From Prolixibacteraceae bacterium (GTDB lineage Bacteria > Bacteroidota > Bacteroidia > Bacteroidales > Prolixibacteraceae): a DNA stretch of 10,062 nt. The stretch is taken from contig JAQIDF010000461.1 in NCBI GenBank assembly GCA_027858145.1, positions 1-10,062 of the forward strand, written 5' to 3'. The notes beneath the pieces are model-generated. The model searched no databases. It saw nothing but the letters and a program-made list of their open reading frames with translations, and was not told the DNA's origin. This document shows, in pieces, positions 1 through 7,935 of the stretch (its first letter is position 1; each line of letters starts with the position of its first letter). The position numbers were made by a program, and so were the translations under genes.

Positions 1-1233
1 GAATTAGAAGGATATTCAATTTTTGCTGAAGCCTTAAAAGAGACAGGACTTTACGAAGAACTTAACATCCCGATATCAGCACAAGAAGATACCATATGGC
101 AAACATTCTTTGCCGTATCGGATGAAATTCTCAAAGCCGATGGTATTACATCGGTTGATGATATTGGCGAAAAATATGCAGGTGAAGATATTCCGGCCGA
201 TACAGCACTGTACAGGTATATGGCTTATCACATATTACCCGATCAATATCAATTTTTAACCGATTTGGTTTCGTCACAAGCTGTTTCAACACGTGCTCCG
301 GGCGAGGTTTTAACCGTGAAATCGAAGGGAAACAAAGTACTGATCAACGATGATATATTTGCTGGTGTTCACGAACCCGGATTCAATATTAACCGTGACC
401 TGTCAGACCAAACAGCCGATAATGGTGTTATTCACTTCATGGAAGGAAACTTCTTTGTTAAAGTTCGCTACCCGTTCGCGGTATACTGGGACGTAACCGA
501 TCAGCCTGAAATTAAAAAAATGCCCGGGGTATTCCGAAAAACAAGTGCATACGGGCTTGTTAACGGTCAAATAGAAAATGTAAGCTGGCAACCACAAGAT
601 GCCACAATTGATTATTCAGTTGGTGCTGTAAATGGTGCTTATGGCCATATTTTTAACGACTTTTTCGCAATTTACCTGAGACCGGCTGTTGTACAATCAA
701 TTAAACTAACCACACCTACATTGGTGAAAGGCTCGTACAAGATATGGGTTTGTATGCGTACTCAAATTGCCGATGTTGCTACAAAAAACAGTCGTTTCTA
801 TGTTTATTTTAATGGTGAACAAACAACCAAAATTGTTGATAACCGTAAAAGTTATAGTGCCGGGTCAGGTTACTCTGACGGGGAACTTAACCTTGTTGAT
901 TTGAAAATTTACAACTACGATCCTACTGCTTACCAACCCGAGGATGAAACTGAAACTGCATTGCAAAATCTTGTACAGGATGGTATTGCCAACAACTGGG
1001 TTACCAATACCGGACGTTATGGATCGCAATTGGCGGGAACTGTTATCGTAGAAGAAACCGGAAAACAAACCATCGAGTTTGTAGCCATTTCGGGTGGTGT
1101 AAACGCGCAAGTATGGCTCGATCAGATTCAATTCATACCGGTTGATGAAGATCAAAACTGGCCAAGAATTAATTGGAAAGATGGATCCCGGGTATATAAG
1201 GAAGATTTAGAAGCTGGTATTTTACCGGAATAA
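1..1233 (+). CDS. FAS1 (fasciclin) domain protein with C-terminal jelly-roll-like domain, 5' end outside window
   Basis: The frame is open from the first base to the TAA at 1231-1233 (410 residues seen). The ATG at 220 lies inside a FAS1 domain, so the true start is upstream. Numbering from the window edge, residues 1-152 look like one FAS1 domain: the helix YSIFAEALKETGLYEEL, the FFAVSDEIL strand-turn (compare the family's FAPTDEAF), the H-box-like YMAYHILPD near 73-81, and the closing NGVIHFMEG at 141-149. Residues about 175-381 are beta-rich: KGSYKIWVCMRT, FYVYFNGEQ, then a final KQTIEFVAISGG and VWLDQIQFIPV. This resembles the ending of CBM6/CBM35-like jelly rolls, though no specific family is certain. 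A charged tail follows. FAS1 domains usually mediate adhesion or binding; the ligand here is unknown. It is probably a lipoprotein like its neighbour, but its N-terminus is not visible. It sits 49 bases upstream of the next FAS1 gene. Confidence 0.88.
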   Translation, partial: ELEGYSIFAEALKETGLYEELNIPISAQEDTIWQTFFAVSDEILKADGITSVDDIGEKYAGEDIPADTALYRYMAYHILPDQYQFLTDLVSSQAVSTRAPGEVLTVKSKGNKVLINDDIFAGVHEPGFNINRDLSDQTADNGVIHFMEGNFFVKVRYPFAVYWDVTDQPEIKKMPGVFRKTSAYGLVNGQIENVSWQPQDATIDYSVGAVNGAYGHIFNDFFAIYLRPAVVQSIKLTTPTLVKGSYKIWVCMRTQIADVATKNSRFYVYFNGEQTTKIVDNRKSYSAGSGYSDGELNLVDLKIYNYDPTAYQPEDETETALQNLVQDGIANNWVTNTGRYGSQLAGTVIVEETGKQTIEFVAISGGVNAQVWLDQIQFIPVDEDQNWPRINWKDGSRVYKEDLEAGILPE

Positions 1234-1282
1234 TATCAAAAAACTAAAAAATAGATAAATCAACGTTGAAAACTTTAAATAT
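1234..1282 (+). other. A-rich intergenic leader between the two FAS1 genes
   Basis: These 49 bases are strongly A/T-rich and hold no hairpin resembling a terminator. They contain no GGAGG-like ribosome binding site and no clear match to the Bacteroidota promoter motif TAnnTTTG. The start at 1283 is supported because it gives a lipoprotein signal peptide directly, with an A-rich run just upstream, as is usual for translation initiation in this phylum. The spacer favours co-transcription of the flanking genes. Confidence 0.45.
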
Positions 1283-2854
1283 ATGAATAAGTATAAACTA
1301 ATAATATCGCTTGTCATTTCGCTGTTCATCTACAGTTGCGAAAACCCATGGGATGAACATATAAAGGTAAACGACAACGTTTTGCAGGAGAGTATTGGAG
1401 AATACCTGGCTTCGAACAGCGAATTTTCAACTTTCGAGGAACTGCTCATTTCAACAGGCCTGGATGCCATGTTATCGTCATCGGTTATTTATACCGTTTG
1501 GACCCCTACAAATGAAGCAATGAATGCTGTTGATGAATCATTGCTCAATACAGATGAAAAAAAGAAATTATTTGTTCTAAACCATATCGCTTTTGGAAGT
1601 TACTCATCGAAAGCAGCAATACCCGATTTCAGGCTTAAAATGCGTAGCGATAAAATACTAAACTACAGCCCTGTAAATTCAATAATTGATAATGTAAATA
1701 TTGAAACCGAAAGAGAAATTGAAGCTAAAAACGGAACGGTTCAGGTAATTAATTCAGCCCTATCGCCACGTTATACCATTTGGGAATATATTGAACTGGA
1801 TGCTCCCGACTGCGAGTTTGTAAACTTTTTGAATTCCCTCACCACAATGGTATTTTATGAGGATTCATCATTACAGGTTGGTGTAAACGAAAGCGGAAAA
1901 CCTGTTTATGATTCTGTATGGGTGGTGGAAAATGATTATCTGAAATACTTTGTTGACGTTTCGTCCGAAAACATTCTATCTACTTTATTAATTCCTTCGG
2001 ATGAAGTGCTTAATGAAGAATTCAACAAGTTTGAAAAATATTATCGCAAAGAGGATAAACGAAACAATGATGTTCCTTCAGCAGTTGATTCTGTAAATAT
2101 TAAGTTAATGATAGCCCGTGATATGGCTATCGCCGGATCATATTCTTCGGAAGCTGCCGATACACTTCGCTCGTTTTACAATGTTAAAGTACCTTTTGTA
2201 AAAAATGCAGTTATAAACTCATTTCAGGCCAGTAACGGATATGTTCACCTGGTTAATGAATGTCCGGTAAAAATTACCGACAAAATCCGTCCTATCCTTA
2301 TGGAAGCCGAAAATCATGTTTTCAGCACTCAAATGTCCAGCGGAAACCCTGCCACTTATTTTCGTCTCAGGGATAATGCTTCAAATGGAATGGATTTTAT
2401 ATGCGACAACTCCCATAACAGCGAAAAGCTTTCTGGTGTTGTATTTGCAGGCCCGATAGTTTCTTCCATAAAATACCGGATAAAAATCAGGGCTATTGAT
2501 GATTTCGGAAAATCATACCGCCGGTCTGATACAACAATTGTACTAACTCAAAAATTGGGTACTGTAACCGTTTCGCGCGACAAAAAAACAAATGAAATAA
2601 CAACCGTTTCAGAAGTTACAAACTCGCTCAATTACCAAAGCACAGCCTACGGAACAGCCGATGTGACCAGCGATACAATTCATGTTACACAAGAAACATA
2701 CAGCCCGGCCAGCCAGGCAATGGATGATGAAATAGATGTTGGATTTTACGAATTCAATAAAAGTGAAAACGTCTTTCTAAGGCTTCTACCACTTGAATCA
2801 CAAATGGCTGTAACCGCCGACTATTTTCGCTTAGTACCAATCATTGAAGAATAA
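1283..2854 (+). CDS. Tandem FAS1-domain surface lipoprotein with C-terminal jelly-roll-like domain
   Basis: This complete 523-residue protein begins with a lipoprotein signal peptide: basic N-terminus, hydrophobic core and lipobox IYSC with Cys19. FAS1 domain 1 spans about 36-160, with TFEELLISTGL, the YTVWTPTNEAM motif, LNHIAFGSYS as H-box, and NGTVQVINSAL closing it. FAS1 domain 2 spans about 163-328. It carries an extra segment at about 196-230 (VGVNESGKPVYDSVWV and following), then LLIPSDEVLNEEF, and ends at NGYVHLVNE (318-326). Residues about 335-523 form a beta-rich region ending in NVFLRLLPLE and TADYFRLVPI, which parallels the C-terminus of the preceding protein. It is expected to be anchored in the outer membrane. 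Only 12 bases separate it from the SusC-like gene, so it is probably an accessory binding protein of that transporter. The ligand is unknown. Confidence 0.9.
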   Translation: MNKYKLIISLVISLFIYSCENPWDEHIKVNDNVLQESIGEYLASNSEFSTFEELLISTGLDAMLSSSVIYTVWTPTNEAMNAVDESLLNTDEKKKLFVLNHIAFGSYSSKAAIPDFRLKMRSDKILNYSPVNSIIDNVNIETEREIEAKNGTVQVINSALSPRYTIWEYIELDAPDCEFVNFLNSLTTMVFYEDSSLQVGVNESGKPVYDSVWVVENDYLKYFVDVSSENILSTLLIPSDEVLNEEFNKFEKYYRKEDKRNNDVPSAVDSVNIKLMIARDMAIAGSYSSEAADTLRSFYNVKVPFVKNAVINSFQASNGYVHLVNECPVKITDKIRPILMEAENHVFSTQMSSGNPATYFRLRDNASNGMDFICDNSHNSEKLSGVVFAGPIVSSIKYRIKIRAIDDFGKSYRRSDTTIVLTQKLGTVTVSRDKKTNEITTVSEVTNSLNYQSTAYGTADVTSDTIHVTQETYSPASQAMDDEIDVGFYEFNKSENVFLRLLPLESQMAVTADYFRLVPIIEE

Positions 2855-2866
2855 AAAACACAAAAA
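2855..2866 (+). other. 12-base A-rich spacer before the SusC-like start
   Basis: Only AAAACACAAAAA separates the FAS1 lipoprotein stop from the ATG at 2867. There is no room for a separate promoter and no Shine-Dalgarno sequence. This supports co-transcription, and possibly coupled translation, of the FAS1 lipoprotein and the transporter. Confidence 0.6.
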
Positions 2867-5800
2867 ATGAGATATTTACAATTCATACTGATATTACTGA
2901 CAGCAAGCCTCACAAGCAGTTATGCGCAGGCACAAAAAAATCAGGATTCAGCAATTTCTGTAACCGGTGCTGTATTTGATGCTACTACAAACGAACCAAT
3001 TGAAGCTGCAACGGTACGTTGTGGGCAGTTTTCATCTGGGTTCACCGATACTGACGGTAAGTTTGAAATTGACGTAAGGTCGGTAGAAGATGTGATAACA
3101 GTTGAAACTGACAACTATCACTCAAAAGATATACCCTTGCGTGGAGAAACAGAGGTTAATATTTACATTAACCCTGAGTCGATGTATTCATTGCAGGGGT
3201 ACACATACGATGCTTACGACAAGAAACAAAAGATATACACAACTCAGTCGGTGGCATCCACTAACCCCCAATATCAATCCAGTGCTTCTAAAATGAATGC
3301 CGGATCGGGTGAAGCGGCTTTTGACGGGCATATTGCCGGTCTTGATGTTCGCTCACGCAATGGCATCAAAGGTATGGGGTCAAACTTATTCCTGAGGGGA
3401 TATTCTTCATTATTCCTCAATAATCAGCCATTAGTTGTGGTTGACGGAATGATATTCGATACCAAAAACTATGGAAATACACTTATCAACGGATATTATG
3501 CCAACCCACTTTCTGGTATAAATGTCAACGACATTGAAAACGTAACCGTAATTCGTGATGCAGCATCAATATATGGTGCTAAAGCAGCTAATGGGGTTAT
3601 ATTTATCCGTACAAGCCATACAAACGAACAAGCAACAACAATTGAGCTTTCGGTAAATGGTAATATTGAAATGGCTCCTGAAAATATCCCTCTGCTGGGC
3701 AGCGATAATTATCGCACCTATCTCAACGAAATTATGGTTCAAAAATATGGGCTTAACAAAGTTTCAGATATGGACTTTCTGAATACCGATGTTAACTCAC
3801 CAAACTATCATTCATACCATAACAATACAAACTGGCAGGATAAAGTATTTGAGGATAGCTACTCTACCAATTATAACCTTAAAATTAAAGGTGGTGACGA
3901 TGTTGCCCTTTATGCCCTGTCGGTAGGATTTTTAAAGCAAAATGGTACGGTTGAAGAATCAGGTAATTCAAGGTTTAACTTTCGCTTCAATTCCGACATT
4001 AATTTCTCGCCCGAAGTAACATTGAACTCTAACATTAGTTTCAACTATTCTAAAAAAGATATTTCAGGCTCGGGTATTAATAGTTATTACGACCCTGTTT
4101 ACATTTCGCGAATAAAAGCACCTTTCTTACTTGAATACGAACAAGATGAAAATGGTATTACCAGTCCGGTACTCAGCGACTACGATTTTTTGAATGTCAG
4201 TAACCCGGTTGCGCTAATCAACAACATGACACAGGAAGACATCACATATCGTTTATTTGGTTCTTTCAACTTTAACTGGAAAATTTCAGATAAAGTAACG
4301 GTAAGCGACCTCATCGGGCTATCTTTTGACAAGGATCGCCAGCGGGTTTTTGTGCCAACCATAGGTGTTGTGCCCGACTCAGTTGATTATGGCGAAGTTT
4401 ATAATCAAATGAAGACCCGTGTATTACGTAATTTTGTAATTAATAACGATTTAAGGGTAAAATACCACGATGAATTTGGTTTTAACCATAAACTGAATGT
4501 ATTGGCTGGTGCACGCCTGAATATTAACGATCTGGAAGAAGACTGGGCGGCCGATTTCAACTCAGCCAACGATCAAATGCAGTCGCTGGGCAACGGTAAC
4601 TATCTGTTACGCCAAAATGGTGGATTCATTGGAAATTGGTCAAGCCTTACATGGTACCTGAGTGCCGATTATTCGTTTAAGCAGAAATATCTGCTATCAT
4701 TAAACATGTCGCTCGACGGTTCTTCACGCTTTGGCGATGAGCTACAGGGGCTTAATATGTTTGACACCCCGTTTTTGTTTTACCCGTCGGTTTCAGCAGC
4801 ATGGCTTGTGTCATCTGAAAATTTTATGGCCGGGATCAATGCTGTCGATTTATTAAAACTCAGGGCCAGTTTCGGGCAAACCGGTAACGACGATATCGGT
4901 AATTATACCTCGAAAAAATATTACACTTCCGAAACATTCCTCGGATACCAGGGCATCGTACCCGGCAACTTATGGAATCCGGCACTGGGGCCTGAAAAAA
5001 CAGCGAAAATGAATGTTGGTATCGATTTATCAGTTTTCAAAGAACGCGTTTCAGTTACAGCCGATATATATAATAATAAAACAACCAACCTGTTCGATTA
5101 TATCCCGGCAACCGACTATTCAGGCCTTTATGGATACTACGGCAATTATGGTGGTTTAACAACAAAAGGTTTTGATGTTTCACTCAACACCCGAATTGTC
5201 AATAGCAAACCATTCAAATGGGATTTAGGCCTCGTTTACTCACAATTCACTACAACCATTGACGAGCTTTATAACGACAGTCGCTATCAAACATATTATA
5301 CTGCCAATATTTTAACAGAAGCCGGAAGCCCAATCTCACAGTTTTACGGTTACAAAACCAAAGGCGTTTATGCTTCTGACAACCAGGCTGCTGAAACCGG
5401 ACTGTTAAACCACATGGACAACGAAAATTTAGTTGCCTTTGGTGGTGGTGACATGATTTTTGAAGATTATACCCCAGATGGTATTATTGACGAAAACGAC
5501 ATGCAGGTTATTGGTAACCCAACACCTGATTTTATGGGTGAAGTGTTTACAAAGTTGCAGTACAAAAACTTGTCACTCGATGCTTCTTTAGCCTTTAGTT
5601 ACGGTGGCGAAGTTTTCAACTACATGCGCTATACGCTCGAAAACATGAGCACAACCAACAACCAAACACAAGCGGTAATCAACCGCTGGAGGCACCAGGG
5701 ACAGGAAACCGACATACCGCGTGCTTCGTTTGGCGACCCAATGGGAAATGCAAGGTTTTCTGACCGCTGGATTGAAGATGGTTCTTATGCCCGCCTAAAA

Positions 5801-6013
5801 AATGTAACACTGAGCTATATGATCCCGTTCAACACGTTTTTGTTTAAATATGCCGAAGTATATGCAACAGGGGTAAACCTGCTCACATTCACAAAGTATA
5901 AGGGACAGGATCCCGAATTCAGTATTGACGGGGCGGCTTTATTGCAAGGTATTGACCTTGGCATGGTACCGCAAAACAAAATGGTACTGGTAGGTATAAG
6001 AGTTGGACTATAA
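2867..6013 (+). CDS. SusC/RagA-like TonB-dependent outer-membrane transporter
   Basis: This complete 1048-residue protein has the usual SusC length. A Sec signal peptide covers about residues 1-22 (cleavage near SSYAQAQ). A carboxypeptidase-regulatory-like beta-sandwich follows at about 31-101 (SVTGAVFDATTNEPIEAATV, GFTDTDGKFEI). The plug domain lies at about 122-255 and carries two family signatures, PLVVVDGMIFD (188-198) and DIENVTVIRDAASIYGAKAA with NGVIFI (222-247). The remainder is the beta-barrel, including FGQTGNDDIG near 669-678, the Asp-rich DYTPDGIIDENDM at 867-879 and IGNPTPDF at 882-889. There is no STN domain, so it should not signal to an anti-sigma factor. It should import its ligand using TonB-ExbBD energy, with the SusD-like protein as lid. 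Two oddities: the usual EVVVTGYG-like stretch before the plug is replaced by LQGYTYDAYDKKQ (109-121), and the last residue is Leu rather than the more usual Phe. Confidence 0.96.
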   Translation: MRYLQFILILLTASLTSSYAQAQKNQDSAISVTGAVFDATTNEPIEAATVRCGQFSSGFTDTDGKFEIDVRSVEDVITVETDNYHSKDIPLRGETEVNIYINPESMYSLQGYTYDAYDKKQKIYTTQSVASTNPQYQSSASKMNAGSGEAAFDGHIAGLDVRSRNGIKGMGSNLFLRGYSSLFLNNQPLVVVDGMIFDTKNYGNTLINGYYANPLSGINVNDIENVTVIRDAASIYGAKAANGVIFIRTSHTNEQATTIELSVNGNIEMAPENIPLLGSDNYRTYLNEIMVQKYGLNKVSDMDFLNTDVNSPNYHSYHNNTNWQDKVFEDSYSTNYNLKIKGGDDVALYALSVGFLKQNGTVEESGNSRFNFRFNSDINFSPEVTLNSNISFNYSKKDISGSGINSYYDPVYISRIKAPFLLEYEQDENGITSPVLSDYDFLNVSNPVALINNMTQEDITYRLFGSFNFNWKISDKVTVSDLIGLSFDKDRQRVFVPTIGVVPDSVDYGEVYNQMKTRVLRNFVINNDLRVKYHDEFGFNHKLNVLAGARLNINDLEEDWAADFNSANDQMQSLGNGNYLLRQNGGFIGNWSSLTWYLSADYSFKQKYLLSLNMSLDGSSRFGDELQGLNMFDTPFLFYPSVSAAWLVSSENFMAGINAVDLLKLRASFGQTGNDDIGNYTSKKYYTSETFLGYQGIVPGNLWNPALGPEKTAKMNVGIDLSVFKERVSVTADIYNNKTTNLFDYIPATDYSGLYGYYGNYGGLTTKGFDVSLNTRIVNSKPFKWDLGLVYSQFTTTIDELYNDSRYQTYYTANILTEAGSPISQFYGYKTKGVYASDNQAAETGLLNHMDNENLVAFGGGDMIFEDYTPDGIIDENDMQVIGNPTPDFMGEVFTKLQYKNLSLDASLAFSYGGEVFNYMRYTLENMSTTNNQTQAVINRWRHQGQETDIPRASFGDPMGNARFSDRWIEDGSYARLKNVTLSYMIPFNTFLFKYAEVYATGVNLLTFTKYKGQDPEFSIDGAALLQGIDLGMVPQNKMVLVGIRVGL

Positions 6014-6046
6014 TTACATCAGATAACACTTGAAAAAACATAACGA
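6014..6046 (+). other. 33-base spacer between SusC-like and SusD-like genes
   Basis: This short A/T-rich gap contains an A-run about 10 bases before the ATG at 6047 and no GGAGG-like site. No inverted repeat suggests a terminator. SusC and SusD are normally expressed together, and this spacing is ordinary for such a pair. Confidence 0.45.
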
Positions 6047-7897
6047 ATGAAACTATTCAATAAATCAAAATCAGCAGTTGCAGCAGTGGCATTTTTATTA
6101 CTTGCAGCCACTTCTTGTACCGATTTACTTAACCCTGAAGCTGAAGATGTACTTTCAACATCGGAAGTGTATCGTAACCTCGATGATGCAAATTCTACCC
6201 TCAGGGGAATTTATGGTAAACTAATGGATTGTGCACCTCAATATGTTGTATTGAATGAATTACGTGCCGATTTAATGGATGTTACATCCAATGCCGATCA
6301 GTCGTTAATGGAACTATCGCGGCACGAATCTGTTTCGGATGACAACCAATGGGCCAATCCTTCAACATTTTTCAGTTTGATCAACACCTGCAACAATGCT
6401 GTAGTTAATTTCGAATACATGTATAACGAGAACAAAATTAACAGGGAAGATTTTAACATCCGTTATTCTGAAGCTTTAGCTGTACGTTCATGGGCATACT
6501 TACAAGTAGCCCTGCATTTTTCAGACCGTGAAAAGGGCGGTGTCCCCTACTTCACTCAACCCATCGACAATGTTGACGATATCGATTTATCTGCTATTGA
6601 GAATGTACCTTATCTCAATCTCGAAACCATGATTGATTCATTGGTAAACACCATAGCCACTTTGCCCTATAAAACAAAAATTACCGATGAGAGCCTGATT
6701 ACAACCATCTCAACGTATAACAGCAACTACATGTACATCGATAAAGAGTACCTGCTGGGTGAACTATACTTATGGGATGAAAATTATTACATGGCCGCCT
6801 CTACGTTCAAAAATATCATGGAACGGAGTACCACCGAGGACATCAACAATCCATACGACCGTTACAAAATTCCATTTGATGCCTCGGCCTCGCTGTCGGT
6901 ATCATCAAGCCGCTACAATAGCGGTTACTCACGATACTATGAAAACGACCGCTTTAGCATTCGTAACAACTGGCCGTATATGTTTTTCGACACTGAAACA
7001 TTCAACTATTATAACGAATGGTTATGGGTTCTTTATTTCGATCAATTAAATGAGCCCAGCCCGTTTATTGATCTATTTGCAAAAGAAGGTGGCGAATATC
7101 TTCTGAAACCCTCACAGGTTGCCATCGAAAATTGGGATAACCAGGTTCAGCAAAACTCATTTAAGGGCGATTTCAGGGGGCATTTTTACAAGCCCGATGG
7201 CTTCAACTGGGTTAATTCCGAGGGAGAAGAATATACCGTGCTTGACTATGTAAGTATATTCGGACTTCCGGGTTCGTACGATATTGTTAATGGCGAACCG
7301 GTAGTTATGAAATACATTTACGATTATAGTAAATACAATCAAAACTTTGACTTGCTCGACAAATCGGGGCGTTGGTTCCTGTGGCGTTCAGCAACTATGC
7401 ACCTGCGTTATAGTGAAGCAGCAAACCGCGATGGTCAGCATAAAGTAGCCTATTCGCTGCTCAACAATGGAATACGGGCCAATTATCCCGGTTCAGACCA
7501 CGATGCCGCTGACAACGATTACACGCACCGCCATCAAACCGAACTCCCCTTCCCATACGATTTTGATGCACGCTCAACAGGATCGGGCGATATCCCTCCG
7601 GGGCTACGTCAGCCATGGTTCAGAAATACCGGTATCCGTAATCGTGTAAGCATGAATAACTATCAGGTTGAGAGCGACTCACTTTCAACCATCGAAATGC
7701 AAATACTTAAAGAATCAGCCCTCGAACTGGCATTCGAAGGACAACGCTGGGGCGACTTGGTACGTATTGCCATACACAACGGCAACAATTCAATTTTAGC
7801 CGACAGGATTGCTGAAAAATTAAACCATGAAGGGCTAGACGGCGAAACGGCACGTATCAAATTACAAGACAGAAACAATTGGTTTTTACCATTATAG
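6047..7897 (+). CDS. SusD/RagB-like nutrient-binding outer-membrane lipoprotein
   Basis: This complete 616-residue protein is somewhat longer than many SusD proteins (about 500-600). A lipoprotein signal peptide ends in lipobox ATSC with Cys24, followed by the typical TDLLNPEAED. SusD hallmarks include EVYRNLDDANSTLRGIYGKL (40-59), INTCNNAVVNFEYM (112-125), and RYSEALAVRSWAYLQVALHF (139-158) followed by GGVPYFTQP. Further matches are a TPR-like helix pair near 227-256, NEWLWVLYFD (323-332), WFLWRSATMHLRYSEAANRD (443-462), and near the C-terminus LKESALELAFEGQRWGDLVR (about 554-573). It should sit on the cell surface over the SusC barrel and capture substrate. The segment at 303-332 is unusually aromatic (12 of 30 residues), which would suit stacking against sugar rings, although a carbohydrate ligand is inferred and not shown. 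The gene directly follows its transporter partner. Confidence 0.95.
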   Translation: MKLFNKSKSAVAAVAFLLLAATSCTDLLNPEAEDVLSTSEVYRNLDDANSTLRGIYGKLMDCAPQYVVLNELRADLMDVTSNADQSLMELSRHESVSDDNQWANPSTFFSLINTCNNAVVNFEYMYNENKINREDFNIRYSEALAVRSWAYLQVALHFSDREKGGVPYFTQPIDNVDDIDLSAIENVPYLNLETMIDSLVNTIATLPYKTKITDESLITTISTYNSNYMYIDKEYLLGELYLWDENYYMAASTFKNIMERSTTEDINNPYDRYKIPFDASASLSVSSSRYNSGYSRYYENDRFSIRNNWPYMFFDTETFNYYNEWLWVLYFDQLNEPSPFIDLFAKEGGEYLLKPSQVAIENWDNQVQQNSFKGDFRGHFYKPDGFNWVNSEGEEYTVLDYVSIFGLPGSYDIVNGEPVVMKYIYDYSKYNQNFDLLDKSGRWFLWRSATMHLRYSEAANRDGQHKVAYSLLNNGIRANYPGSDHDAADNDYTHRHQTELPFPYDFDARSTGSGDIPPGLRQPWFRNTGIRNRVSMNNYQVESDSLSTIEMQILKESALELAFEGQRWGDLVRIAIHNGNNSILADRIAEKLNHEGLDGETARIKLQDRNNWFLPL

Positions 7898-7935
7898 AAA
7901 ACAAGTACTATTTTAATAATCTAAAATTAATCATT
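7898..7935 (+). other. 38-base A/T-rich spacer before the modular surface protein
   Basis: The spacer is almost entirely A and T apart from a few C and G bases. It has no terminator-like inverted repeat, no Shine-Dalgarno sequence and no good TAnnTTTG promoter match. Read-through from the SusD-like gene is therefore the simplest explanation for expression of the next gene, though a weak promoter of its own cannot be excluded. Confidence 0.4.

Noticed and set aside
865..1155. Antisense open frame of 96 codons
   Set aside because: It lies fully opposite a well-supported FAS1/jelly-roll gene and shows no recognisable domain or initiation context.
220..1233. ATG at 220 as the start of the first gene
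   Set aside because: The same frame is open back to base 1, and the upstream residues complete the FAS1 domain (YSIFAEAL..., FFAVSDEIL). Position 220 is an internal Met within YRYMAYHILPD.
2957..3170. STN (secretin/TonB short N-terminal) signalling domain in the SusC-like protein
   Set aside because: The N-terminal domain matches the carboxypeptidase-regulatory-like beta-sandwich (TGAVFDATTNEPIEAATV, TDTDGKFEI). There is no additional ~80-residue domain before it.
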